64,000 nt of DNA from Terrimicrobiaceae bacterium (GCA_018402345.1 JAGYIV010000014.1:1-64000); one strand, 5' to 3'. Positions 18,092 through 26,787 are shown, counted from the first letter of the stretch. Notes: generated from the letters alone by a model not told the origin. Translations and numbers: made by a program.

Positions 18092-18105
18092 CTCGCTGAG
18101 GCGAG
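18092..18105. repeat. small hairpin next to the transposon insertion
   Basis: CTCGC-TGAG-GCGAG lies about 60 bases before the left end of the first RAYT element. It is short but perfect, and resembles REP-type palindromes that such transposases act on. Confidence 0.35.
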
Positions 18106-18167
18106 TGTTTGGTCACGGGCGGCGAAGATTGCTTTTTCTTTTAGTGGAGTTTTGTCCCTCAAGGTTT

Positions 18168-19203
18168 GGGGTCAGTCCCACACATTGACATATTTTTGAA
18201 TTCAGCGAGGGTTTATGGATGGCAAGGCAACTGAGGTTGGAATATGCGGGGGCGATATACCATGTGATGAGCCGAGGGGATCGGCAGGAGGCGATTTTTT
18301 TGGATGACGAGGACCGGCGTCGTTTTTTGAAGACGCTGGGAGAGGCGTGCGGTAAGGCGGGTTGGCAGGTGCATGCGTATTGCCTGATGGGGAATCATTT
18401 TCATCTGGTGCTTGAGACGCCTGAGCCGACGCTTGTGGCTGGGATGAAGTGGTTATTGGGAACCTATACGCAGAGGTTTAATGCGAGGCACCGGATGCGT
18501 GGGCACTTGTTCGCCGGGCGCTACAAGTCGCTGTTGGTGGACGGGGCGGATGACATGTATTTGCGGGTGGTGTGCGACTATGTGCATTTGAATCCGGTGC
18601 GGGCGGGGTTGGTTGCGGCGGAGGGGGAGCTGGCGGACTATGCGTGGAGCAGCTATCCACAATACGTGAAGCCGGTGGGTCGGCGGCCTGAGTGGTTGAG
18701 GGTGGATCGGTTGCTCGGGGAGTTGGGCATTCGACGGGACAATGGGTCGGGGCGGTGGGAGTTTCGTGAGTATATGGAGGCGAGGCGGTGGGCGGAGGGG
18801 CACGCGGACGAGGAACTCTGGAGCGGGATTCGGCGTGGGTGGAGGTTCGGTGGGGAGGATTTTTTGGAGAGGTTGATGGAACGTGGAGCGGGGGAGAGCG
18901 CGAAGCAGGAGATTCACGAGGGGGAGGTTGTTGCCGAAGCGATGGAGGAAAAGGCGAGGCGCGTGATCGCGGAGTTTTTGGGGGAAAGGAGAGTCGGGCT
19001 TGAGGAGTTGCGAGAGCGAAGGAAGGGAGATCCGCTGAAAATCGAGCTGGCGGAGGAACTGCGCGCGCAGACCGCGATGTCGATGAAGTGGATTGCAAAA
19101 GAACTCAACGCCGGAGCGCCGAAAAGTGTTTGGAACGCGCTGAGGGAGCGGCGGAAGACGGGCTGGGGTTGATAAAAATATGTCAATATGTGGGACTGAC
19201 CCC
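18168..19203 (+). mobile_element. RAYT element, copy 1, with 30-bp terminal inverted repeats
   Basis: The left end (18168-18197) starts GGGGTCAGTCCCACA and ends in TATTTTT. The right end (19174-19203) is its inverted copy with one difference. The element holds one intact transposase gene. The right end extends into the 3' end of the minus-strand helicase gene and supplies its stop codon. Confidence 0.85.
18219..19172 (+). CDS. REP-associated tyrosine transposase (IS200-like Y1 family)
   Basis: 317 residues. The HUH motif lies in YCLMGNHFHLVLETP, and YVHLNPVRAGL contains the probable catalytic tyrosine segment. SRGDRQEAIFLDDEDR near the N-terminus is typical of RAYT proteins. A C-terminal extension of about 120 residues ends in a helix-turn-helix-like part (MSMKWIAKELN). 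These enzymes cut and join single-stranded DNA at palindromic ends. It differs from the copy at 23307 at about 13 positions, so the duplication is fairly recent and both frames remain open. Confidence 0.95.
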   Translation: MARQLRLEYAGAIYHVMSRGDRQEAIFLDDEDRRRFLKTLGEACGKAGWQVHAYCLMGNHFHLVLETPEPTLVAGMKWLLGTYTQRFNARHRMRGHLFAGRYKSLLVDGADDMYLRVVCDYVHLNPVRAGLVAAEGELADYAWSSYPQYVKPVGRRPEWLRVDRLLGELGIRRDNGSGRWEFREYMEARRWAEGHADEELWSGIRRGWRFGGEDFLERLMERGAGESAKQEIHEGEVVAEAMEEKARRVIAEFLGERRVGLEELRERRKGDPLKIELAEELRAQTAMSMKWIAKELNAGAPKSVWNALRERRKTGWG

Positions 19204-21528
19204 AGTAGCCTTCCTGGCCGCTGCCTGAAGCTCATTCCATCGCGGAAAGAGCGGATCTGCTGCGTGAATAATGTGACGGAGCAGGCTTTTCCACTCGAGT
19301 ATGGCACGCTCGATATCCCCTCGGCGGATTGAGTCGGTTTCTTTTAACAGAGCGCGCATTCCACCGCTCCTATGGAGCAACAAGGCTTCGCAGGTTCCCT
19401 CGCCGAACCCCGGACAAAGTCCGCCCTCGAGATAGCCTTCATGGTCCACATGGCCGTAAATTTCCCGCGCCACGGCGGCCAGGCGGTGGCTCGGGCCATC
19501 CGCGAAATCCAGGAAGCGCGGGCCCCCTCGCAGATTGGCAAGGTGGGCGACGATATCTTCGATCGGGTAAGTGGCGTCCTCCAGAGCGGCGGCGACCATG
19601 AGACCCTCGCCGCCCTGAAAACGGCTGAAGAGCCGGCCGCGTGGAGTCGGTGCGCCGCGGTCATCCAACAGACCGAGTTTTCGCCAAGCGTAGGCCGCAG
19701 ATCCCGGGGGTGGATTGAATGCCGGCGACTCGCCTACCTCGAAGGACGAACTCACCCGTCGCCGCGGAGGATCAAGGAGCGCGGTGCTGTCGGTAAGGAG
19801 GAGCGCGCTAACGGGAATAGTGGCGAGTGAAAGGCGCGCCATGAGGTTCGAGCCGTGGCACGCGGTGGAGTGAAAAACACCGGGCGACCATTGGGATTCG
19901 AGAAGCGGGATGATATCACGGACCAATTCGTCTTCGGTGAAGATCTCCGTGTTGCGCAGACCGAGGAGTTTTTGAATCCAAGGCAGCGGCTGGAAATGAG
20001 TGCCTGCGAGACGTGCGATGGACACTTCCTTTCCATAGGCAAAACTCCGCCCGTCGCGGATTTTGCAGGCTCTGCCATGAGGGAGCAGGTCGAGGCTTCG
20101 AGGGGTGCGAAGCGCCGGAATCCAGCGTTCTTTGTGCCAGGCGAGGCACTGGCCAAGTGGGCGGGTTTGCTCCACGGCGGCTTTCAGTGGATGCCAGCGA
20201 TCAGCAAGTCCGAGAAACTCGACTCTCGTCGGACCATGACGCTCGCTGGATTTCGAGATTTCCAGAGCGATTGCCAAATCGGGGGCGATCTTCTGGCGGC
20301 TGAAAAGCCTTTCGCAGACGAGAGCTGCCCGAGCGAGGGGGCTTTTGCCATCGGAGGAGTCGGCTTCCATGACGCGTAGCAAGGTTGGCCAATCCATTTG
20401 GTTCACCCGACGGAGTTGGCGTGGGGAGGCATCCAGAAGACTGGGCAGATTCTGGGCCGTCAGAACAAATCCCCGTTCATCAAGACCTCTTCGTCCGGCT
20501 CTGCCAAACATCTGCAGCAACTCGTCGGAGCGGAGTTCGCGTTGGAAGCGGGCGTCTCCGTAGCTGGTCGAAGTGACCATCACAGAGCGCACAGAAAAAT
20601 TGATCCCTGCCGCGAGGCCGGTGGTCGCCACGATGACATGGAGTTTTCCGGCTTTACCAAGCGGTTCGATCCAATCCGCCCGGGCGGAATAGGGGAGGCC
20701 GCTGTGATGAAAGGCCACGCGGTGTTGCAGGAGCCGGGCCAGGTCGCGGCCGAGGAGGTTTTGATCTTCCAGAGTCATGCGACGCGGGCTGTCCACGGGT
20801 AGGGCGGCGGCGATCTGTGTCGCCATTTTTTCTGCATCCCGCCGACGCGGGGCAAAAAGCAGAAGCGGAGTGAGTCCCGCATGGAGTGCGGCCGCAGCCA
20901 CCCGCGGCCAGAACCCATGCACGGAATCCGGCACTCGCGGCAGATTCTCGATCGGCAATTGGTCCAGAGGAACCGGACGATCTTTCACTTGGATCAACTC
21001 CACACGCCGACCGAGCCTTTTCAGCCACTCCGCGATATCCGCAGGGTTCCGCACACTGCCACTCAGGAGCAGCAGGCGGGTGGATGCCGGAGGAAGAGCC
21101 ATGGCCATCTCGTAGTTCAACCCCCGCTGCGCATCGGCGAGCATCTGGTATTCGTCGAGAATGAGGAACCCTGGGGCATTTCCGCTCAGAATGCGCTCGC
21201 GCTGGGTCTCGAGTGTCGCCACCAAGACGGGGGCGTGGAGATTCTCCGCGAGATCGCCTGTGGCGATGCCGACATTCCATCCGAGGGATTTCCACTCTCT
21301 CCATTTGTCATTCGCTAGAGCGCGCGTCGGCACAGTGTAAACGGCCTGTCCGAGCCGGACGGCCTCGGGTGTTTTCAAAAAAAGCTCAAAGACCCGCGTC
21401 TTTCCAGCACCTGTCGGGGCATCAATGATCACGTCCGCGCCGCTCTTGAGGTGACGCACCGCATCCTGCTGCCAGAGATCCGGCAGATTCAAAGGAGCGA
21501 ACGGAACCTGGAATCCAGGGGAGTTCAA
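19183..21528 (-). CDS. Ski2-like DEAD/DEAH-box helicase
   Basis: 781 residues. Motif I is APTGAGKT, motif II is LDEYQ (an unusual DEYQ in place of DEAH/DEVH), motif III is SGS, and motif VI is QMFGRAGRRG. The order and the long C-terminal part fit the Ski2/Hel308-like superfamily 2 helicases that unwind DNA or RNA with ATP. The last six residues (GVSPTY) and the stop are encoded by the right end of the RAYT element at 19174-19203, so the original C-terminus was replaced. The ATG overlaps the stop of the preceding gene fragment. Its cellular role is unknown. Confidence 0.85.
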   Translation of the reverse strand: MNSPGFQVPFAPLNLPDLWQQDAVRHLKSGADVIIDAPTGAGKTRVFELFLKTPEAVRLGQAVYTVPTRALANDKWREWKSLGWNVGIATGDLAENLHAPVLVATLETQRERILSGNAPGFLILDEYQMLADAQRGLNYEMAMALPPASTRLLLLSGSVRNPADIAEWLKRLGRRVELIQVKDRPVPLDQLPIENLPRVPDSVHGFWPRVAAAALHAGLTPLLLFAPRRRDAEKMATQIAAALPVDSPRRMTLEDQNLLGRDLARLLQHRVAFHHSGLPYSARADWIEPLGKAGKLHVIVATTGLAAGINFSVRSVMVTSTSYGDARFQRELRSDELLQMFGRAGRRGLDERGFVLTAQNLPSLLDASPRQLRRVNQMDWPTLLRVMEADSSDGKSPLARAALVCERLFSRQKIAPDLAIALEISKSSERHGPTRVEFLGLADRWHPLKAAVEQTRPLGQCLAWHKERWIPALRTPRSLDLLPHGRACKIRDGRSFAYGKEVSIARLAGTHFQPLPWIQKLLGLRNTEIFTEDELVRDIIPLLESQWSPGVFHSTACHGSNLMARLSLATIPVSALLLTDSTALLDPPRRRVSSSFEVGESPAFNPPPGSAAYAWRKLGLLDDRGAPTPRGRLFSRFQGGEGLMVAAALEDATYPIEDIVAHLANLRGGPRFLDFADGPSHRLAAVAREIYGHVDHEGYLEGGLCPGFGEGTCEALLLHRSGGMRALLKETDSIRRGDIERAILEWKSLLRHIIHAADPLFPRWNELQAAARKATGVSPTY

Positions 21529-21800
21529 AATCCACGAATCTTGGGCTGTTGTGGAGCGAGTTGTTGGAGTTCCACAAGCGGCTCCGTTCGTCGGCCGACG
21601 CGGAAGTGCTCGAGGCCTCTGTCGCGGGGTTTGCCAAGATTGATCGCCGAGGCACTTTGTAACCAGAGGTTCATTTTATCCAGCGAGGGAAGCCGCGAGG
21701 CACTTTGGTTTTCGTTTAGAAGCCGCGCGGACGCGGCATCGATTGCCACAGGGTCTTTGCTCATAAAAATCGAGTGATGATCCACAAGGAAACCGCGATT
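21525..21800 (-). pseudogene. fragment of a DUF362-type (iron-sulfur) protein
   Basis: The open frame has SIFMSKDPVAIDAASARLLNE, which matches the conserved C-terminal DPVAID segment of DUF362 proteins, then about 60 more residues to a stop overlapping the helicase ATG. The N-terminal two-thirds, including any cysteine motifs, are missing; a stop lies just upstream near 21802. I therefore call it a remnant, truncated in the same rearrangement that left the solitary transposon end at 21955. Confidence 0.5.
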
Positions 21801-21817
21801 CAGAAATGATCACCCTC

Positions 21818-21957
21818 CTACTGCAGCGCCAGAGCGTCAAGAATCCAAAGGACGACTTGACCGTGAATCATGGCATCCGCAATTTCGGGAGTTGTGCTTC
21901 TCTTTAATCCACGGCGAGTCATGAAGATCATCTCTGTAGTGGCCTCGACGTTTCAAA
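21818..21957 (-). other. short protein-like fragment abutting the solitary RAYT end
   Basis: On the minus strand a stop-free stretch reads VEATTEMIFMTRRGLKRS and then PEIADAMIHGQVVLWI before a TAG at 21818-21820. It looks like coding DNA cut off by the transposon end, but I do not recognise the family and the frame choice is uncertain. Confidence 0.25.
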
Positions 21958-21984
21958 AATATGTCAATATGTGGGACTGACCCC
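21955..21984. repeat. solitary RAYT right end, 30 bp
   Basis: Identical over all 30 bases to the right end of copy 1 at 19174-19203 (starts AAAAATATGTC, ends GGGACTGACCCC). No transposase gene or left end lies beside it. It sits 32 bases past the 3' end of the ion-channel gene. Confidence 0.85.
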
Positions 21985-22016
21985 AATGCCCGCTCAAGGT
22001 TAGGAATTGATCCGCG

Positions 22017-23210
22017 CTAATAGCGAATCATGTAGTAGAGATAGCTTGCCATGAGGCCGGAGAAGTAAATGAGAGGGAACGCCCACCGGGCCACATGGTC
22101 CACCCGCTCGGCTGTTGCTTTGTGACCTGCCTTGCACAGGGAGGTGAGGGCCAGACTCTCTAGGACGGACAGGCACATCACGAGGAATGAATAAAGCAAG
22201 ACTGTGTCGGTGAAGGTGAAGTAGGAAATGCGCGGCATCGAACCCTCGATTAGAAACTGATAGGCGACGATGGTGAGAATGCCTATGAAGGCGACGTTGA
22301 GCCGGTCCGAGAGGTTGTCCACCTCCATCCAGAAAATCGCCCACATGAGCAGCACGAGGATGATCAGCGGCAGGATCACTTTCCAAACAACGCTCGCCGA
22401 CTCGCGCTGCAGGGTGACGGTGAAAAGAAGCTCGGAGACCGGCCGCGCTTCCCCGTAGTAGCGTTGGCTCGACAGCCCGGACACCATGTCGAGGTTGAGC
22501 AGGCGCCACTGCGCGATATTGACCCGGCCGTTTTCCATGACGTGTTCTTCGGTGGCGCCCAACATTTGTTCGTTCACCTCCAGGAGCACCTCCTGGCTGT
22601 TGTTGCCGAAGGCCACCATCCTGGCCTCCAGCGTTTGCGTGTCGAAGGGGAATGGTTGCAGCTTCATCGGGGTCTCCAGCGTGACGTTGCGCGCCTCGAG
22701 GAAGCGGACCCGTCCGTCCGCGCGAACCTCGATCTGGATGGCGCTGATGTCGCCCGCACCGATTTCGTTGACGATCACGAATTGCGGCCACCAACCGGCG
22801 AAGACTTCATTGAATTGGAATTGTCCCTGGAAAAGTTTCGTCTCCGTTCCTTCCGCCGCCGGGTCGAAGGCCAGTCGAGGGTCATCCCACTCCGCCACCG
22901 TGACGAGTTCGATTTGGAAAGTTTCATCCACTTCGTCCAGATCGAGGATATCGGCGAGGAAGACCCCCACTTTCACCACCGTCGGCGAGGCCGGTGGATT
23001 CGGCATCCCGGCGTCGATAGCGCGTCCCTCTCCCAAGCACAGCACTAAAAAAATCAGCCCGGCGACGCAGCCTTGGAGAATTCGAAATCGCGGGAGAGCT
23101 CGGCGATTTTCCTTTGGCCGCTGTGAGTGAAGCCGTCCGCTCGCCTTATCGCGCTGGGGCTGGGGGACAATCGCCTTTCGCGCGGGTTGCTCGATTCGAT
23201 AACTCGCCAT
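22017..23210 (-). CDS. pentameric ligand-gated ion channel (Cys-loop receptor superfamily, bacterial type)
   Basis: 397 residues. Hydrophobic residues 47-62 are probably a signal sequence, so the true start may be later than 23210. Residues 78-270 are a beta-rich ligand-binding domain with VKVGVFLADILDLDEVDETF near its start and the loop signature PFPFDTQTLEARM, where the animal loop cysteines are absent as in GLIC and ELIC. Four membrane helices follow: M1 about 277-295 with the conserved Pro, M2 about 303-322, M3 about 333-353 and M4 about 377-394. The family forms proton- or ligand-gated cation or anion channels. Transposon ends lie on both sides of the gene. Confidence 0.9.
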   Translation of the reverse strand: MASYRIEQPARKAIVPQPQRDKASGRLHSQRPKENRRALPRFRILQGCVAGLIFLVLCLGEGRAIDAGMPNPPASPTVVKVGVFLADILDLDEVDETFQIELVTVAEWDDPRLAFDPAAEGTETKLFQGQFQFNEVFAGWWPQFVIVNEIGAGDISAIQIEVRADGRVRFLEARNVTLETPMKLQPFPFDTQTLEARMVAFGNNSQEVLLEVNEQMLGATEEHVMENGRVNIAQWRLLNLDMVSGLSSQRYYGEARPVSELLFTVTLQRESASVVWKVILPLIILVLLMWAIFWMEVDNLSDRLNVAFIGILTIVAYQFLIEGSMPRISYFTFTDTVLLYSFLVMCLSVLESLALTSLCKAGHKATAERVDHVARWAFPLIYFSGLMASYLYYMIRY

Positions 23211-23255
23211 CTCTTTTGCATAGCGGAGAGCAGTGGCGATGGCGAGTCAAGGTTT

Positions 23256-24284
23256 AGGGTCAGTCCCACACATTGACATATTTTTGAATTCAGCGAGGGT
23301 TTATGGATGGCAAGGCAACTGAGGTTGGAATATGCGGGGGCGATATACCATGTGATGAGCCGAGGGGATCGGCAGGAGGCGATTTTTTTGGATGACGAGG
23401 ACCGGCGTCGTTTTTTGAAGACGCTGGGAGAGGCGTGCGGTAAGGCGGGTTGGCAGGTGAATGCGTATTGCCTGATGGGGAATCATTTTCATCTGGTGCT
23501 TGAGACGCCTGAGCCGACGCTTGTGGCTGGGATGAAGTGGTTATTGGGAACCTATACGCAGAGGTTTAATGCGAGGCACCGGATGCGTGGGCACTTGTTC
23601 GCCGGGCGCTACAAGTCGCTGTTGGTGGACGGGGCGGATGACATGTATTTGCGGGTGGTGTGCGACTATGTGCATTTGAATCCGGTGCGGGCGGGGTTGC
23701 TTGGGGCGGAGGGGGAGCTGGCGGACTATGCGTGGAGCAGCTATCCACAATACGTGAAGCCGGTGGGTCGGCGGCCTGAGTGGTTGAGGGTGGATCGGTT
23801 GCTCGGGGAGTTGGGCATTCTACGGGACAATGGGGCGGGGCGGTGGGAGTTTCGGAAAGTGATGGAGGCGAGGCGGTGGGCGGAGGGGCATGCGGACGAA
23901 GAGCTATGGAGTGGGATTCGGCGTGGGTGGAGGTTCGGTGGGGAGGATTTTTTGGAGAGGTTGATGGAACGTGGAGCGGGGGAGAGCGCGAAGCGGGAGA
24001 TTCACGAGGGGGAGGTTGTCGCCGAAGCGATGGAGGAAAAGGCGAGGCGCGTGATTGGGGAGTTTTTGGGGAAAAGGAGGGTCGGGTTTGAGGAGTTGCG
24101 GGAGCGAAGAAAGGGGGACTCGCTGAAAATCGAGCTGGCGGAGGAACTGCGCGCGCAGACCGCGATGTCGATGAAGTGGATTGCAAAAGAACTCAACGCC
24201 GGAGCGCCGAAAAGTGTTTGGAACGCGCTGAGGGAGCGGCGGAAGACGGGCGGGGGTTGATAAAAATATGTCAATGTGAGGGAC
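23256..24284 (+). mobile_element. RAYT element, copy 2, right end degenerate
   Basis: The left end (23256-23285) equals that of copy 1 except for its first base. The right end (from 24262) keeps AAAAATATGTCAATGTGAGGGACT but loses the GACCCC tail. The element holds a complete transposase gene. Confidence 0.8.
23307..24260 (+). CDS. REP-associated tyrosine transposase (IS200-like Y1 family)
   Basis: 317 residues, the second copy of the transposase at 18219-19172. The HUH segment YCLMGNHFHLVLE and the YVHLNPVRAGLL segment are intact. Differences from copy 1 number about 13 and cluster in the C-terminal half, for example EYME to KVME and GERRVGLEEL to GKRRVGFEEL. The upstream 50 bases are the same in both copies. 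With a degenerate right end this copy may no longer move by itself. Confidence 0.95.
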   Translation: MARQLRLEYAGAIYHVMSRGDRQEAIFLDDEDRRRFLKTLGEACGKAGWQVNAYCLMGNHFHLVLETPEPTLVAGMKWLLGTYTQRFNARHRMRGHLFAGRYKSLLVDGADDMYLRVVCDYVHLNPVRAGLLGAEGELADYAWSSYPQYVKPVGRRPEWLRVDRLLGELGILRDNGAGRWEFRKVMEARRWAEGHADEELWSGIRRGWRFGGEDFLERLMERGAGESAKREIHEGEVVAEAMEEKARRVIGEFLGKRRVGFEELRERRKGDSLKIELAEELRAQTAMSMKWIAKELNAGAPKSVWNALRERRKTGGG

Positions 24285-24352
24285 TTTAGATACACATCTT
24301 CATCCTTGACATGGCGCGGTAAACTGTATCATGAATAAGGTCAAATGAGCGC

Positions 24353-24988
24353 ATGAAAAAAATTTTAATGAAAATTCCGGTGTTTTTTTTGTTGATTTTG
24401 GTTTCTAAAAGTCTGTCTGCAGATAATGAAACCCTACCTCCTCAAGTTTGGGAAAAAATCAAGTTGGTGGTTCTAAATAATTCAGAATTGATTTTAAAAA
24501 ATGAGATGAAGCTTCTTCCTTATGACACGTTCAATAAACAAAACGTTTCATTAGATGTAAAATCAATTGGATCAAGTCGCTCTACTGAAAATAATTATCG
24601 CACAACTTGGGGTTCTTTTGATAAAAGCACATCTTCATCTCAAAGTAAACAAGTTACAATAAGAGGAGGAAAGAAATTTGCATGGTCAGCTTTAGAATTC
24701 TTTTGGGTCTTACGCAATCAGGATGATAAGTCAATTATTTTGAAACGGTGTGACCCTAAGTTTTTTACTAAAGAAGGAGAAAATCAGGCAGAGTTTTCAA
24801 TCGAGACAGAAAGTTCCAATACAAAATATGCCACGATTGGTATTCATAATAAATCTGGAGAAGCCGTAACAGGGTGGGTTGTTCGTTTAATAGCCTTATT
24901 TGACGGGAGAGTTTTGGGAGTTAAAGCATCATCCCCAAGTTTAGAAAAACTCGCAAAATCAGGGGCAGTATTAGCAAAGGAGAATTAA
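24353..24988 (+). CDS. AT-rich secreted protein of unknown function
   Basis: 211 residues with a clear signal peptide (MKKILMKIPVFFLLILVSKS, cleavage near LSA-DNE). The mature part is rich in Ser, Lys and Asn and ends GAVLAKEN; ATIGIHNKSGEAVTGWVVRLIALFDGRVLG resembles a beta-sandwich strand set. I recognise no family. The base composition is much more AT-rich than the surrounding genes and the gene starts about 70 bases past the RAYT copy 2 right end, so it was probably acquired. Confidence 0.7.
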   Translation: MKKILMKIPVFFLLILVSKSLSADNETLPPQVWEKIKLVVLNNSELILKNEMKLLPYDTFNKQNVSLDVKSIGSSRSTENNYRTTWGSFDKSTSSSQSKQVTIRGGKKFAWSALEFFWVLRNQDDKSIILKRCDPKFFTKEGENQAEFSIETESSNTKYATIGIHNKSGEAVTGWVVRLIALFDGRVLGVKASSPSLEKLAKSGAVLAKEN

Positions 24989-25388
24989 TTTTTGAGTTTG
25001 CAGTTTGACTATTCAGTGTGCCATTTTGAATATTTTTTAGTGATATCAGTGATGCCGATAGCCACTACATCTTGGATTCTTTGTGAAGGTATGTTGGCAG
25101 CGAGGAAGGGGATCGGGGAGCGTGCCCGGCCTCGGGCGCACCGCCACTTGCCTTTGCGGGGCGATTGAAAAATCTGCTCAGGGTCGGCTCGAACCTATCC
25201 ATCTCGGGCGCGGGACGCACCCATGGCACCTCAAGGAGGGCACACCCCGTGGCCGGTGCGGGCGTGGAGTTCGCGGATGGGGATTGAGATGGCGAGCACG
25301 GATAAAATATGACACGCGTGACACGAAGAGCCAATTCTGGGGTTGGAGGGATTGACCGCTGGTTGGCGGGTTTCTAAGGTGCGCGGCG
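24989..25388. other. intergenic region before the crcB pair
   Basis: About 400 bases. The first 90 are AT-rich like the preceding gene, then GC-rich sequence follows. Open frames here look like chance. I looked for a fluoride (crcB) riboswitch in the last 100 bases and did not find its conserved core. Confidence 0.45.
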
Positions 25389-25811
25389 ATGGACAACTCG
25401 GGGACGTTGCGGATTTCGCGGTTTTGGGAGTCGGTGTTGATTGGGCTGGGCGGGGCGCTTGGGGCGTTGGCGCGGCACGGGTTGGAGGCGTTTCAGCCGG
25501 GTGTGTCCGCGGGGGTTGTGGGGTTCCCATGGGTCACGCTGGGGATCAACACGGCGGGGGCGTTTCTTTTGGGATGGGTATTGGCGTGGAGTGCGACGCG
25601 GCGCGGGGCGCCGGGGTGGGTGCGGCCGTTTGCGGGGTTTGGGTTTTGCGGGGCGTTCACGACATTTTCGACGGTGACGTGCGAGTTAGTGGTGTTTGCC
25701 CAAGCGGGGGATGTGGTGATGGCGGCGGTGTATCTGGGGGCGAGTGTGGTGTTGGGGATTCTGGCGGCGGAGGCGGGGGAGCGGCTGGCGGCGGGAGGTG
25801 GCCGTGGATAA
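25389..25811 (+). CDS. crcB: CrcB/Fluc fluoride channel subunit 1
   Basis: 140 residues with four hydrophobic helices. The family motifs are present: GGALGALARHGLE at the start of TM1, LGINTAGAFLLGW, and GFCGAFTTFSTVTCE, which holds the phenylalanine- and Thr/Ser-lined pore segment. CrcB/Fluc exports fluoride ions across the inner membrane. It overlaps the next crcB by eight bases. Two adjacent genes suggest a heterodimeric channel, in contrast to single-gene homodimers. Confidence 0.92.
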   Translation: MDNSGTLRISRFWESVLIGLGGALGALARHGLEAFQPGVSAGVVGFPWVTLGINTAGAFLLGWVLAWSATRRGAPGWVRPFAGFGFCGAFTTFSTVTCELVVFAQAGDVVMAAVYLGASVVLGILAAEAGERLAAGGGRG

Positions 25812-26187
25812 GTTGCTGCTTATCGCCGTGCTGGGGGCCGTCGGATCGCTGGTGCGTGTCCACTTGGGGGGCTATGTGCACAATGCCGGGAACCGCTCGC
25901 TTCCGCCGGAGAGGCATTTCCCGTATGGCACGCTGTTCGTGAATGTGCTGGGGTCGTTTCTGCTCGGGGCGGTCGGCGGGCTGGGAATGTCCGGCGATCT
26001 GTCGCCGCTGTGGGTGGCTGCGGTTGGGACCGGGTTTTGCGGGGCGCTCACGACATTTTCGACGTGGGCGGTCGATCTTCAGCGCGGGCTTCGCGCGGGG
26101 CGATACGGTGCGGCGGCGGCGAATCTTTTGCTGTCCCTGCTGCTGGGCACCTGCGGCCGCCTGGCTGGATTTATCCTCTGCCGCTGA
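25804..26187 (+). CDS. crcB: CrcB/Fluc fluoride channel subunit 2
   Basis: 127 residues from the GTG at 25804; a longer upstream frame has no family similarity before this point. The motifs are LGAVGSLVRVHLGG, PYGTLFVNVLGSFLLG and GTGFCGALTTFSTWAVD, matching the partner subunit. The C-terminus ends GFILCR. The end abuts the minus-strand lipoprotein gene with no gap, so transcription there is convergent. Confidence 0.92.
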   Translation: MDKLLLIAVLGAVGSLVRVHLGGYVHNAGNRSLPPERHFPYGTLFVNVLGSFLLGAVGGLGMSGDLSPLWVAAVGTGFCGALTTFSTWAVDLQRGLRAGRYGAAAANLLLSLLLGTCGRLAGFILCR

Positions 26188-26778
26188 TCAGCGGGTGGAT
26201 TTTTTCTTGGTGTCGGGAACGGTGTAACGGAGGGGACGGAAGAGACCGGTTTGTCCATCACGTTCCCAGTAGGCTTCGGAGACGCGTTTCCACGTTTGCT
26301 CCTTGCCGTCGGCGTAGAGGGAATTGTCCTTGAGGCGCGCGCGGATTTCGGCGCGGAGGGCCTTGGAGGAGGCGTTTTGCGGAGAGCCGAGCACGGGGCT
26401 GCGGAGGGTGATGGTGTTCTGATCCACCAATTGCGCGTGGAGAAAAACAAAGGCTCCCTCGGGCAGGTCAGCGGCGGGTTGTGTGTTGCGGAGGCTGTGG
26501 AAGGTGTATTCGCCGACGCGGGAGCCCCAAGCCTCGAAAGTGTAGCTGCGCCGCGCACCGCCGCGCTTGGGCAGCGAGACCTGCACGCTGTAGGTGTCTG
26601 CGGAAAGGGGGGTGACGACCGCGCGGGAGACGGCACCCTTTTTGTCGCGGTGTTCCCACTCCCCGAGCAACCACGTGTTCAGGTTGTCGGAGGGCTTCGA
26701 GGTGAGGGGGTTTTCAAAAAAGCACCCGGCAAGCAGGAGTGGAAGCAGGGCCAGGGCCGATCGCAGAAGTATCCTCAT
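26188..26778 (-). CDS. putative lipoprotein
   Basis: 196 residues with a lipobox (ALALLPLLLAGCF, Cys19). The mature part starts ENPLTSKPSDNLNTWLLGEWEHRDKKG, where the LGEWEH stretch resembles lipocalin-like or META-like beta-barrel strands. The rest is beta-rich and ends with a basic tail (PDTKKKSTR). I recognise no named family. It is ten bases downstream of glgC on the same strand and may be in one transcript. Confidence 0.7.
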   Translation of the reverse strand: MRILLRSALALLPLLLAGCFFENPLTSKPSDNLNTWLLGEWEHRDKKGAVSRAVVTPLSADTYSVQVSLPKRGGARRSYTFEAWGSRVGEYTFHSLRNTQPAADLPEGAFVFLHAQLVDQNTITLRSPVLGSPQNASSKALRAEIRARLKDNSLYADGKEQTWKRVSEAYWERDGQTGLFRPLRYTVPDTKKKSTR

Positions 26779-26787
26779 GCCTCTGCC

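Noticed and set aside
25280-25388. Fluoride riboswitch before crcB
   Set aside because: The conserved GGCGATGG/pseudoknot core of the crcB motif is not present in order; only a loose GCGATGGAC occurs.
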